NCBI RefSeq assembly: GCF_041296385.1
Contig: NC_091013.1
Coordinates: 31,505,001 to 31,569,000 of the forward strand
DNA from: Aphelocoma coerulescens
Taxonomy: Eukaryota > Chordata > Aves > Passeriformes > Corvidae
DNA: 64,000 nt
Direction of reading: 5' to 3'
The position numbers and the translations under genes are program-made. This document shows positions 32,296-44,970 of this stretch, in pieces. The notes under the pieces were generated by a model. It saw nothing but the letters and a program-made list of their open reading frames with translations. It was not told where the DNA came from and searched no databases. Every line of letters starts with the position of its first letter. Position 1 is the stretch's first letter.

Positions 32296-33899
32296 TTGGA
32301 AAAAGTAAAAAGACAGGCTTTCAGAATTTAAGCCACTACCTGACTACGGGAGAATTAAAATTAGGTTTCTGTAAGGGTAGATTATTCCACATCTTTCTCA
32401 GAAGTCCTTCTATCTTCTTTGCAAGAAGTTGATGCTGTTCCCTTTAGGCCAGAACATCAGTCTACATGAACTACACAATTTCTATTTTCCCACTTCCACA
32501 TAAGCTTTGGAGGCACTGAATTACTTTGTGTAGCTGAAATAATGTCAGCAAATTCAAACCCTCCTTTTTTCACTAGTGATACATCCATGGCACCACCTGT
32601 AGTTAATCAGCACAAGGTGTTTTTATCTCAATTTCCTTTATCATAACGTGGCTACAACTGTGGAGCTGCAGCCTTGTAGACATGGATCAACAGCATTCAC
32701 TACCTCCCTCACCTCACCCCAGAGATAAGCTCAGTCTTGTCAGCTCCTTTTCACTGTCTTGCATTCCCTCTTACAGAAGAGGCAAAACCTTGATCAGGAC
32801 CTAAGCTTAATCCAGTAGTAAGCTGTTGGGAGGCTTGTGCATATGAACCTCCAATTTCCCGACAATATACCCCAAATAGAAGTGATACACTCTCTTCTCT
32901 GGCCATAGTGCTAAAAGGAAGGAGCCCAGGTTTCCTGTCAATGTCCATGTAGTTAATCTGTATGCTCTAAACCATATCAACCAGCTTCAGGACCTCAGGG
33001 CTAAGCAGGAGATACGGGCTCCACCCAACTTCTCTGCTGCAGTGGCAGCAGTTCTGTATTTGCACCACAGCACATGTCAGTAAATTTACTTCAAGTTCCT
33101 CTCTAATGCCTGCACAACCCCGCACTATTTTTCTAGGCATAGGTAGTTTCCGAGATAGGCATAGGCACCTGAAAACTATTTAATTGCAGTTTTAGTGCTT
33201 ACATCCCCTTTTGCAGGTATACCTGTTTGCAATTTTCTCCTCTTTCCCAAGCCTGGTAAACTACATGTTGACCTCAAATTCAGCCTGTTGCTGTCCCAAC
33301 TCCTCCTAAGTAGTAGCCCAACAATCTCTAGCTTAACTAGACCCAAAGCTAGCCCTGAAAGAAGACAGGACAATATTTACCTTCCCCCTACCCTTTCCTC
33401 CTCTTTGAATGTGGTTTGGGGGAACCCACATTCAGTATGGCTTGCATGCAAAGGTTTTTCAGTCTATTAGCAGGCAGATAGGTACAGTTTAGGAATCTGT
33501 ACAAACAGAATCCAAATAAAAACAAACCCTGAAGCCTTGGGGAGGAATTCCTCCTCTAAACAATTTTCCTACTTTTATCTTCATTGTCTTCATTTATCTT
33601 CAGTGTCTTCATTGTCCTCCTGCTTGTTCCACAGGACAGTTTCATGTACTGTATTTGTGGATCATTCACTTGACTGAGTTATATGTTCCTGAAGCTGTAT
33701 TTCACCATAGCCAACTCAATGGAATCAGAAAGTAACTGTCCTTTTCTTGTGCAGCAGTTTGTGAAGTTTCTGCTCTGTGCTCAGTACCACTTCCTTAATT
33801 TTTATAATCTTGTATTACTCTAAGTGTTTTCTGGTATCTGTACTGATCATTACTGTAATTTCAAAATCTCTTTAAGGTCTCTTTGACCCCTCAGAATGA

Positions 33900-34330
33900 G
33901 CCTCTTAACTTTGCCTCAGAACTGAAATCATTGAAACCATTAAGAGTTTAGTTGCTTTATAATGCACCTTTCTCCAAACATAACCTTCCTGAAACAGTGA
34001 CCCATGCTCCATGCAGTAGTCTGGGGCCTAATAACCATCTTCCACAGGACTGTATTGCCTCTTTGGTGGTGCACTATAACTCACTGTTTCATCGGTCTAG
34101 TGTCTTGTTTGCCTTTTTTATTGCAGCTGTGCACTGAAGTGACGTTTCCTATGTGCTTTTTTTCCACAGTAACCCCTTTCTCTCTCTGATCAGCGTGTTG
34201 AATGTAACACCCATTCCCTACATTTGCTCTTTGTTCCCAGACTAATTACTTTTCATTTTCTACACCAAGCAGCATTTGCCATCTGCTGGCTCATCAACTA
34301 AATGATCCAAATCCCTTTTGAATCCGCTTA
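33900..34330 (-). repeat. Ancient CR1-like LINE remnant
   Basis: Segments such as TGTCTTGTTTGCCTTTTTTA, TTGCAGCTGTGCACTGAAGT and CATTTGCCATCTGCTGGCTC follow in order the reverse complement of old amniote CR1 coding sequence (ttgtttgcttttttgactgccgctgcacattga ... tcatctgccattttgttgccc). It is highly diverged with no open frame. The call is from memory of the family, with approximate ends. Confidence 0.5.
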
Positions 34331-34954
34331 CATTGTTCCTTTTCTCTTCTCTGTGCTTCCAGTTTTACCATCCAACCAGTGGAGATTTCATGTACACAGT
34401 GCTCAGCTGAGGCACAGTAGCAGAGAAATGGGAAACCACAGGATCTTCTCACACCTAGGGCAGAGCATCCTGCCTGGATTTGCCACTTGCTGCATTCATA
34501 TAGAAAAGAAAGGTTAGCTTTGGTGAAAATTAGGCTTACATATGCTTCGGCCTGCTTGAGATAAAGGACGGCCTTAAGCTTGGCCCTGTGCTTAGGGCAA
34601 GGCCAGTCTCTTACACCAGGAATCCCAAGGTGGGACGCAGCTTTCAGAGACTTCATCCTGTGTGCCCACACCAAGATACAGCACATATTCCACTGCCCAC
34701 CTCACAGCTCCCATAATGTGTCCTGGAGGAAGAGGCACATTCCACATCTCCTCACACCATGTCCTGTTTGTGTGTGCATGGGTGTCTGCACAGGTGTGCA
34801 CATGGGGAAAGGGGAAAAGGAAAGATGAACCTGGAAACAAGATGAGATTTCACCAGCACCATTATAGCCCTACAAGCAAAAGTATCCATTTCATCTCAGC
34901 CCAAAAATGGCAATTTCTGAAAACCTGGCCCAAAGACCAAATTGTGGTTGACCC

Positions 34955-35292
34955 AGTTGTGGCCTTATGGTACCCGAAGGGAGAATACAAGAAGACAGAG
35001 ACTATTTGCAAGGGTATGTAGTGACAGAACAAGGGGGAATGGCTTCAAACTGAAAGAGAGTAGGTTTAGATCAGATACTAGGAATAAATTCTTTACAGTG
35101 GGGGTGGTGAGGCACTGGAACAGGTTGTCCAGAGAAGCTGTAGATGCCTCATCCCTGGAAGTGCTCAAGACCAGTTAGATGCAGGGCTGAGCAACCTGGT
35201 CTAGTGAAAGGTGCTCCTGACCACGGCAAGAGGGTTGGTGCTAGATGATCTTTAAGGTCCCTTCCAATCCAGGCCATTCTATGATGATTTTA
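34955..35292 (+). repeat. CR1 LINE fragment, 3' end
   Basis: It contains the CR1 ORF2 end (a frame reads [20 protein letters not shown], then [15 protein letters not shown]) and the 3' UTR with GATGATCTTTAAGGTCCCTT. The terminus ATTCTATGATGATTTTATGA is close to the bird CR1 end motif. It is 5' truncated. Confidence 0.92.
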
Positions 35293-38200
35293 TGAACTTG
35301 TTCTGAAATCCCTCAGGAAATGTCCAGTGTGTGGAAGGCCAGATATGTGTGTAAGAATCAGGGCTCAGATGGGGACATGCACTTTCTTCCAGACTCTGAG
35401 AACCAGAATAGTGCAGGCTAAGCACTGATGCTTTTAAAGAAGGGTTTATGGGCAGGCTTATGCTGTGCTGAAGCATATGCTTCATGGCATTCTCCTGGAA
35501 ACTCTTTTCTGCCTCAGCAATAGGAAGCCTGATTTGCTGGTCTATTGCCTTTGCCTTATTTTGTTCGTCATTTAAGGAAAAAAATATCTTGGACCACCCA
35601 GAGTGAACAATCTTTCGGATCATTTTTTTGGTCTTCCCTTGAAAGCATTGCCCACACTTGATGCATTAGCAGTTGCCTATCCGAGATACATTCAGGTAAG
35701 AGAACTAGACAACATCTGCATGGCTTGCAAATTTTCTAATAATTTATGTGGAAAATGACCACAGAATGGTTTGTTCAGAAAGTTAACATTTTGCAGCTGA
35801 TTTAGAGTCCACATATAAAATGATATAATTTTTCTTTAGGGTTCATTGATTTTCTGAACCCCAAGTTCAGAAAGACCGAGCTTGATTTCAAACATTGGCT
35901 GCTCTCATTTATAGTGTTTTTACATGGTGATTTGAGTTAGGAGTGCAAAACATAGATAAATCTTTAATAAGCTATGAACGTCAGAGGAAATAATTTGTGC
36001 TATGCCTTTCTCAGGCAGGCAATCAGCATAACCAGCCAAACTAACTTGTCTTTGGCTGTGATTTGAGATACTACATTTTATTCCAAATTTTTCACGTTTA
36101 AAATCAGCTGGAATTCTAGACACTCTGTATTTTTGAAAAACAATTTTTAACTCTAATTGAGCATGGAAAAATTAGCATTTACTCCATACTGCACTCACAT
36201 CCTCTGTTCTGCGACAACAGAGCAGTAGGGAAAAAGAGTTTTGCTAATTCATGGCATTCTTTATTAATACGTAAATCAGAGGAATTCATTGCCGTCATGA
36301 GTGGAAAGATTTTTCATAGTCTTCCTTTTAGTCTTAGGTCTCTAATAAAAGAATGAAGCTCCAAGCCAAATCTCAGTTTCACATCTGAAGAGTTAGCATT
36401 CTGAGAGAACAGTGACAGCCAATATTCAGCATTTTTAAACAGTAAAACTGCTGCAATCTGGTTTAGACCTGTTCCTGTACATCGCAGCTGTATGATTTGT
36501 GCAGCACACAGCTTCACAGAACTGCCTGGAATTCAGGAGTGTGATTGGACCATGCATCCCTAGTATTGTTCAATTCACTGGAACTTCTGAAAACCTTCTC
36601 TATCATAAAATTTAGACCCCACCTGGCACTTCAGTCTTGGTTTCCCTTCTAGCAAATTTGCATACAATGAAAGTAAGACAGGAATCTTGCAATAAGGGAA
36701 GGATTTCAACGTTCCCTCAATGACAGTATGATTTCCTCTATCTCATAATCTGAAGCAACAGAAATTCTCCCCAAATGCATTGCAGAGGCCTCTGTCTACA
36801 TGCAACCCAACCAAACAGAAAAACCCCAGACCTGTATTGACCAGTCTCCTTCTCTGGTTCACAAACATCCTCCGGATATTTTTTTACCTCTAGCCTCAGC
36901 ACAGATTTTTTTTCTTTTCTACTACTTTCTACTACTAGCATGTTTGTAGCACTCATGCCATTTCATCCTTGCTGACATGCCGTCATCTTTTTCCCATTTT
37001 ACTATCCACATTCTACTTGTTTATCTCGTCCTTTAGTGTTGTGGCAATTCTGACTCTCTCTGGGACTCCACACTGGGCTGAGAGCCAGCACAGGCCAGAT
37101 CCATTCAAGAGGCTGTTTTCTCAGGAGCTGTCAGTTTCCCAGTACCTTAGAACAGCCAAAGGATAAAGTGTTAAGAAGACTGTGATTCATGGCAGAAAAG
37201 TGAGAAGAATATGAAAGACTGGTTTTTGTGACTAACATTCATCCTAGCTAATACCAAACATTCCAAAGCACAGACATTTATGTATGAGCTAGTCACCCTA
37301 GAGTCTGTATAGTCAGGTACATTCAAGGCTTGCTCAGCTTTGGGTATCTAAATTAGGAGAAATTAATTCAATCCTTCACTTCTGGTTCAAATTGTATCTT
37401 CTGTATCAGCATTCACGAAATCCACTACATTCACTTCACTGATGCCAATAGTATTTTTCAATACTTACATTCTTAGAGATACCACAAGACATAACATGAA
37501 AAACTATGCCAGAGTACAGCTCTGTCTTCCAGAGTACCTCAGGATCCTTCCTGCCTGTTAACTGCAAGTTTCAATAGAATCTGTAATTTGTTTGGTATTC
37601 ACTGTTATTCAGGAACCCTGAGAGACAGAACAAATACACTGACTAATTTCCACCACGGAGAAGCTGAGCTCTCGTATGGCTTTACAGAGAAAGAACCCCA
37701 GAAATAATGCCTTGCCCTCTGTGCAGAGAGAAGAGAATATCTAAGCCAATGGCATCCATTAATTACAATACCAACAAAAAAAAAAATCTTGGCAGGAAGT
37801 AAAATATATGGACTTCAAATATATAACTCAAATTATTCTGAGGAGAAGGAAAACACTGGCTCTTAGCAGAAAAGGGGGAAAGAACTGGAGGTAACTGGCC
37901 TCATAAGAGAAAAATTCCTTGCCTTCCTTAGCACAGACTACCTGGAGTTTACAGCAGAAAATTTCAGAGTATTTCAGAGAGTAAGAACTCTCCTCCTATG
38001 CAACTTTTAAACAGGTTGACAAGGAGCCTGCAAAGTCCTGCAGTCAGCAGAGAGTCCATCTGCTGGGTCACTGTCAAGAGAGATACATGCCTCTGAATAT
38101 GGAGAGACAGGGCAGTTAGGTGAGAGACACAGCTTTAGGCTTCTTTATATTATTGTGATCCAATATGCCTACCCTGGGTTTTGTTGTTGGTTTGAGGCTT

Positions 38201-39442
38201 CTTCCAGTTGCCTAACAGTGACTTTGTTGTTTTGAATAGACTGTCCCATGTTGTAGCAAGCAACCACTTTAGGCAGAACCCTGTATAAACATCTGTGTCC
38301 AACAATGCTTCAAGCTCAGCTGGGAACAATCAAGAAATTGTGAGAACCACAGCAAACGAGATCAAGGACTCCATTTCAACTTATCTTTGAAACCAAGAGG
38401 CAAAACTTGTAATCAGTGAGTATTAGCCTAGGATGACTATGAAAATAAAAGGTCAGTGGAATAAAGGCACACATTATATCTATATATGGATAGTGTACAC
38501 AATATCTTTGAGTACTGAGCCACAGCTTCAGATTCATTAAAAATGGGGCTGCAGGTGGCAATCCACTCATGTATATTTGCTCTTCACACAAGCAATTTTG
38601 CATGGAGGGAACTGCTGAAATGGAGATACCAGAGCACTATCAAGATGATGTAGAAATCTTTGCAGATGTGCAATTTTCATCTAAAATAAATTCTGATACA
38701 GTGTCCTAAACTGCTTCAGCACAAAGTTAGCCAAAATAAAACTTATTTTTATGTATTCTTCCCAGTTGCAAGGGCAGATGCAGCCCTGACATATGACTGT
38801 GGGAGGATTCTTCACCATTCAGCTGTGCCCACAGGATCTGCACCAGCAAAGAGTGTTGCACCCACCAATGATAATGAGCAAGAGGAAGAGAGAACCGAGA
38901 GATCTTTAGACTCTTCAGTAAATCCACACTTTGTGTAAAATAGGCCGGATGTATTGCTCCCTTCTGGACACGAGTGCGCCTCTCCAAAATGACTACTGGG
39001 AGGCAAAGTAGGTTCATAAAATAAAGCCATGAGAGCAGGCCCATGTGCCAGCATTTTTTACTCTTCTTAGTTGGGCAGTTTGAAGACACAGGACAAATAT
39101 CTGTTGGTGACACCTTTCCCTTCAACCACTGGTCCTGTGATCTGCAGCAGTAACACAACAACCATATTGCTCCATCATTAGAAAAATGCCTGAAGCTAAC
39201 TGTTGGCTCTGATTCTTTCCAACAGCCTTTCCAGGTTTGTTTGTTTTTCATAATTGCTTTGCTTCCCACCATTTTTAGCCGAGGTCTTTATTCTTGCCTT
39301 GAGAACACCTTCTGTGCAAAGAGCCTCACAGCCACTTCCCCTAATGCCAGGCCCAAATGTAGACTGCTGCTCTCTGCAAGTTTTGATTTTATGTAATTTT
39401 ATCCTTTCAGAACTGTTCTCAGTAACATGCTGAGAAATTAAA

Positions 39443-39483
39443 ACAAAAAAAAAAGGGGGGGGGGGGGGGGAGGGGGCGGGGGA
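39443..39483 (+). repeat. Adjacent poly(A) and poly(G) tract
   Basis: A run of A is followed directly by about 16 G, then AGGGGGCGGGGG. It is a low-complexity tract that could form a G-quadruplex and may be a place of sequencing or assembly error. Confidence 0.85.
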
Positions 39484-39959
39484 AGAGATTGTTTACAAAT
39501 GTAGATTATCCTGCAGAGGTTTGACAGTTTTTTGTTGTTTGGTGGTTTTTTTGTGATGTTTAAAAATCATGCCAGAGAAACACGGATTTCTATCCCTGGC
39601 TAGAAATATTCCTAAGGTTCTTTTACTCTCGAAAGAGCAAGAGGAGCTCTGCTTAGTATAACTAATTAATCATAATTGTAATAAAACATATATTCCACTT
39701 CAAAATATCTGACTGCATTGTGGTTTAGGAGCTAACAAAAATAGGCATCATGATTATAAAATAGGTATAGGCAGTGATATGTAATATATTGATGCTGCAA
39801 CCAAACACTGCAGATGAGATTTTACAACAGCAGTTTCACTGGTTTCCATGAAACAATAGTGCTTGGTCAGGAAACTACTGCAATAATCCTGCAGCTTTTA
39901 CATGTCAATGTTTAGGGCATTACTACACCCGGCTGTGTTACTACAGCGTTGCAGGAGCT

Positions 39960-40440
39960 GTGAAATGTGACTGTGTCTTTCATAATTACCTCGGCCCTGC
40001 GAGAAACGTGCGAAACTACAGACGAGCACGTTTCCCTTCCCTCTGGCTCTGCGACAGGCTCCCTGGGGGCGGGAGGACGGGCGGGGTGTCACCGGGGCGC
40101 TCCGAAAGGCGGCCCCGCAGGCAGAGGGGCGCGGGCGGGGCGGGCTGTGCCCGCAATGCAGCACCGCCTCGCCGGGAGCCGCCAGCGGAGCCGCCGCCTC
40201 CCCGGGCGGCACGGGCAGCCACGCGTCCCTTCCGCTGAGCGCTGCCACCCGGGACACGGCTGCCCTGTGCCATCCCCACCCCGGGGCTGGGCTGGCCGGG
40301 CCGATCCCTGATGTGCGCCTGTCTGCAGCAGGAGTGCGTGTGTAACACGTGTTTGTGCGGAGAACAGCACCACACTGACGGCCACAGCCTGAGCCACTGG
40401 CGGGCAGCCGCGTTGGGGGCGCTGGGGATAAGGCACGTCT
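39960..40440. promoter_or_regulatory. Orphan CpG island between AFF3 and REV1
   Basis: G+C and CpG density rise abruptly here (for example GGGCGGGAGGACGGGCGGGG and CCGCCGCCTCCCCGGGCGGC) within AT-rich intergenic DNA. CpG islands of this kind in birds usually mark promoters. Neither strand shows a recognisable protein-coding first exon. It may start a non-coding RNA or be a distal regulatory element. Confidence 0.5.
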
Positions 40441-43260
40441 GTACTCAAACAGTACAGGAGATAAACAGCTTGGGCGGAGATAAACACCTGAATGAATTAT
40501 AAGGCTGAACCTGCTGGTATGAAAGGGTCCAGAGAGCCCAGCCAACATTTGGAGATTAATTCAGTGTCTCCTATTCTCATCCCTGGGCTGCCTGAATAAA
40601 AATCACCTCTGCATTTACTGCTGAGAACTGAACCTGAGTTGAACCCACCCCGCGTGAATTTGACACAGGTGCTCCAAGAGCTCCTGAACCAGGAGAACTA
40701 CAGAGTGAGAAGTAAGGACCTTTCTACCACATGACAAGGAAAAAGTCCGCTGCAGCTATTCTCAGTTGGTTATTTGTCTGTCATGACTGCCGCTTACAGA
40801 AGTTGCAGGCCGGTGATTGCCATGGTAAAGCGGTGAGCAGCAATTGGTTGTCAGTTTCACCTTATGGACCCTCTCTGGAAATGGGATGAAGGTGACAGAC
40901 ACTTTCTACTATACAATCAGCTTGGCTCTGCTAGACCAAGCAATTGGAAGGGCTCTGCCCTTTAAACGTAACTACCTGCAGACCAGCAAAACAGCAAGCA
41001 ACAGCATAGCCCAAGCTAAGTTTTCTTCTATCTCTGTGGAAAACCAGAAGATTGGCGCTCCTTCATCCCTTGTGTTGGTGTGTACTTGACAGCCCAACAT
41101 TGCCCTGGGAAGCATGTGAGACTAGAAAGAAAACACAGAAATATCAGCATGGAGAGGGATCTTCCTCTGGTGGCTTTACGTGCCCTTCTTGACAATATGA
41201 GACCCAGAGATGTCATGACAGAAGCCTTCAGAGGTCATAGCAGCCACAGTCACTGCTTGGTTACGCCTCCTATATTAGGCTGCAAGTTGCATGACCCTGA
41301 GCCTCTCGAGTTTCACCTGGAAATGCCTTTAGTGCTGAAGTTACTGAAATTACATCAAACATACTTTTTGTAAGTTGGAGCAGATTTTGACTCAGAAAGT
41401 GAGATTTATAGGTAAATGCAGGTCAAAAATAACACCTCATTGAGATGCCACAGCTAAAACCTCAGTCCCACTGAACACCTAGTGCCTCTCTCCCCATCCT
41501 CAGATTTGATTCCAAACTCAGTGAAGACAGCAAGAATGCTTTTACTGAAGTCAGCAGGCTTGAACCAGGCTTCACCCTGTAAATATTTAGCAATGACTAA
41601 GCAATAAACCCAGTTCCCAATCTGGCTACTATAACCTAAGATGTTTCTCTGTCAGTTCAGGAGCTCGCTGGTGAAGATGAGTTACAGCATGAGGACATTA
41701 AAAGATGTAAGATAACTTACTGCTGTTATTTTTTGGCCCTTTTCCTAGACTTCCCTATTTTTATCCTCTTTTCAACATTAATTCCTTTTTCTGTTTCTTC
41801 CTAAACTAATATTAGCCTATTTTAACTAACTGTATGTACTCTTTGCTGAAAGTATAGTATGGCTATTTCAGGTTTTTTCACTGCTAACTCTTACCCCAGC
41901 TATATTTCACAAAACAAATAGCTGTCCCCACATGCCTCTCTAAATAATTGTTGGTTCCTCTTATAATTTCCTTATACGTCAGTTTCTATTTAAAAATAAA
42001 ATACAATCATTGACTAACCATTTTAAAGCTGTTCTTGCTAACCTAAATTAATCCCTATTCCACTTGTCTTTCTGCCTTTCTGCTCCGCAACTGCCCCCTA
42101 GAGAAATAGCTCTGTAAGAAAAAAATAATGCACATATCCAGTCATGCAGTTAGGCTGCAAGTTAACAGTTAGTTTACTCCAGATTGGCAAGGACTGGGAT
42201 TGGTGGAGTCATTTCCTGGCAAAACTGGAAAATGCTGGCCCAGTGAAATGGATATATTCTAGATAACAGAAATTTTCTAAACAGTATTTTTCAGAACTTT
42301 ATTTTTGCAGGTAATATAATTGCTGATAAAAATTAGACTGAAAGCAGCCAGCCACAATGTCTCCAAAATTTGACTTAAAGATGGTGAAAATTCTAGTTAG
42401 TGCTTTCCTCTGGCAGGAAACAGCCACATTGTAAAGAGGAGTTTTGTTAAAATACTGAGTGAAAGTCCAATATTTGGGTGTTTCTCATGAAGGTGCTAAG
42501 AGTTTTCCTATAAATATTTCTCAAAGTGAAATACAGAAACCACACTCTGGCTAAAATAGCTGGTGCTCAACCAAAAGACACAGACCTGAACTTGAGTTTT
42601 CCTTATCCTACATGGATATCTTGAGCAATACGTAACTAGATATGGGTAGAAGGCTGGACATTCATTAATTTTTTATTTTATCACTCAAAGTAGAGCCAAA
42701 AAGTATTTGAAATTGCAATATTTTTCACAGAACAGGACAACTGTGGCAATGCAGATGGAGAAAAGAAGGTTCTACATAAGCCCTTGTCTTACAGTGACAG
42801 ACAGCTTCATCCCTGGAACTAAGTCCATATGGGTCTGAGTCCATCTGACTGATGTGGTTATATATAACCAAATTGGAGTTTTACCTAGTGTCAGTGGGGA
42901 CTCCTAGCAGATCTGTTTATGTGGACACAGTTGTAGGATTGGGGCTATTTGCTATTTATGTAACAAATTGCATATAACAGAATTAGGATATGTAAGTAGT
43001 AATTTTTATGTAAGTAGCACAATTAATAAGACTGGTGTTTCTAAGTATTTCTGTCTTATTTCCCCTACACTCCCATACCACTATGACACCTACTTTCCTA
43101 TACAAGGATCTCCACATACCCTATGTCTTCCCCCGCAATTGGCCTTCCATTCTTTTCAGCCTCCCCCATGGACACTTCAGAGTATCCCCAGTGTACTGAA
43201 AGGAAGTTGTAGCTATGTGGGGGTTCACTCCCTTCTCCCAGCCAACTACTACCAGGACAA
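40441..43260. other. Intergenic sequence before the REV1 promoter region
   Basis: No gene, RNA gene or repeat was recognised in this stretch; the open frames are short and unrelated to known families. Confidence 0.6.
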
Positions 43261-43267
43261 GCTGTGC

Positions 43268-43483
43268 CAGGGTAGGACATCGGGGGAATTTCATCATGGA
43301 AGGAGTTGTTAAACATTGGAATGGGCTGCCCAGGGAGGTGATGGTGTCACCATCCCTGGAGGTGTTCAAGAAATAACTGGATGTGGCACGTAGCACTATG
43401 GTTTAGTTGACAAGGTGGTGTCTGGATAAAGGTTGGACTTGACAATCTGTAGATCTTTGCCAACCTAAAGGATTCTGTGATTC
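43268..43483 (+). repeat. CR1 LINE fragment, different subfamily
   Basis: GTTAAACATTGGAATGGGCT, GCCCAGGGAGGTGATGG and CCATCCCTGGAGGTGTTCAA lead to a GGATTCTGTGATTCT end. The wording differs from the copies at 19.7 and 34.9 kb (GGTTGGACTTGACAATC), so it belongs to another CR1 subfamily. Confidence 0.9.
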
Positions 43484-44189
43484 TGCTATTAAAAATCCAG
43501 AATCACATGGGAGGAACCAGTGGGTATTATTCCTGTATCCAGCACACGAGGGGAACAAGCAGGCCCTTCTTCTGTGGAAGAAATCCCTTCTAGAGTGAGG
43601 GTGGCGAGGCCTGAATCTGGCTGAGCTCCAATTCATTCACAAGGACCCAGCCTGGTCAGAGGCAGGGCTGGGCCGTGACCCCTCTCCCGGGTCCCCGGCC
43701 GGAAGGTGGACGCAGTGGGGGCAAGCACCGCCGGAACCCCACTCGGGCCTTCCCCACCCGCTTCTTCGCTGAAGGGCGGTCCCCGGGCGCGGGAGCTCCG
43801 GGCTGTGCTGGGCGCAGCGCTCCGCTCCCGTCCCGCTACAAAACCCCCGCTCGCCCGCCCGCCCGCGCTTGCGGCGCGCCCATCCGGCCGCCAGGGGGCG
43901 TCGCCGCCCCGCGCCCTCAGCAGCCCACCCGCGCGCCTGGAGAGGCGCGCGAGCTCTCGCGCCGCGCCGCTCCCCGCCCCTCCCCGCTGTCACGTGCCCG
44001 CGGTGCGAGCGCCTCCCCCCCCCGCCGCCAGCCGCTTCCCTCCCTGCGGGCATGCCGCTAGGGGGCGCCCCTGCCCAGGGGCCCTGCCCGGCCCGGCGCG
44101 CGCCGTTTGTTGACCGCGCGGCGGCGGCGGGTTGGTGGCGCGAGACTCTCCCGTGACGCGCGCGCGGGAAGGGGCGGGGGGGTGGAGGA

Positions 44190-44480
44190 GGGGCCGTGCC
44201 GGGGACACCGAGCGAGGTGGGGGGAGAGGGAGGAAGAGAGGGAGGAAGAGAGAGAGCGAGGAGAGCGCGGCCGGCGCTGGGGAGGAGGAGGAGGAAGAAG
44301 AAGAAGGCGGGCAGGAGGCGGCGGTTGCGTGCGTCCGTCCGTCCGTCCGTCCGTGCCGGAGGGGGAGCCGCGATGTGAAGCCACACCACACACAACACTC
44401 ACACACGCACGCACACGGCCCGGCAGGGCAGGAGGCAGCGGCGGCGCCCCCGGGAATGTGTGTCTGGGACGCGGCGGAAG
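44190..44480 (+). other. REV1: REV1 non-coding exon 1 (5' limit approximate)
   Basis: A consensus donor GCGGAAG|GTGAGCGG ends the exon at 44,480 inside the CpG island. REV1 in other vertebrates has an untranslated first exon followed by a long intron, as here. The 5' end is a guess. The exon holds a TCCG tetranucleotide run (44,330-44,354) and an upstream ATG at 44,456. Confidence 0.6.
44330..44354 (+). repeat. (TCCG)n microsatellite in the REV1 promoter/5' UTR
   Basis: About five to six tandem GTCC/TCCG units, preceded by a GGA/GAA-rich purine tract at 44,281-44,306. It is likely length-variable between individuals. Confidence 0.85.
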
Positions 44481-44919
44481 GTGAGCGGTGGCGGGGCTGG
44501 GGGAGCGGGCGTCTTCCCCGCCACGGCGCGGTGGCCCCCATGGTGGGGTGGACGTGGGGGGTGGCTTGGGGACGGGGAGAAGGAAGGGCGGGAGGAAGGG
44601 AGGGGGAGCCGGAGGCAGACGCAGGGCCCGCAGCCGCTGCCCTGCCTCACAGCCCCTCCCTGGGCCCGCGGCCTGGGCCTTTCCCGTTCTCTTCCCGGCG
44701 CGGGAACGGGGGGAAGGGAAGGGAAAGGGGAACGGCGCGCGGCGTTATGTAACCGGCGCGTGGGGGCCTCGGTTGCCCGCGCGCGGGAGGGCGGAGGGGG
44801 GACACGGGGACAGACCCCTGTGCGCGCGCCTGTGCGCGCCCCCGCCCGTCCCGCGAGACGCCGCGGGTGCGCGCCAGGTGTGCGCGTGTCCGGGTCACCC
44901 GCCCCTCCCCGCACCTGTG

Positions 44920-44970
44920 CATGTGTCTGTCTGTCTTGTCTGTGCGTCTGTATCTGTGTCTGTCACATGG
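44920..44970 (+). repeat. Imperfect TGTC/TCTG-rich repeat
   Basis: Short low-complexity stretch of TGTCTGTCTTGTCTGTGCG type just downstream of REV1 exon 1. Confidence 0.7.

Larger units (their letters stand above)
29434..39920. other. Intergenic sequence between the provirus and the 40-kb CpG island
   Basis: No gene is recognisable. It holds a short ATC trinucleotide run (about 29,900-29,918), three CR1 remnants listed separately, and an A/G homopolymer near 39.45 kb. A 181-codon open frame on the minus strand at 38,727-39,272 has no recognisable domain. Confidence 0.6.

Noticed and set aside
38727..39272. 181-codon open frame on the minus strand
   Set aside because: No recognisable domain, no repeat-element similarity, and no promoter or splice context; length alone is not enough.
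39898..40548. 216-codon minus-strand open frame over the 40-kb CpG island
   Set aside because: It is composition-driven and shows no protein family; only the island itself is kept as a regulatory candidate.
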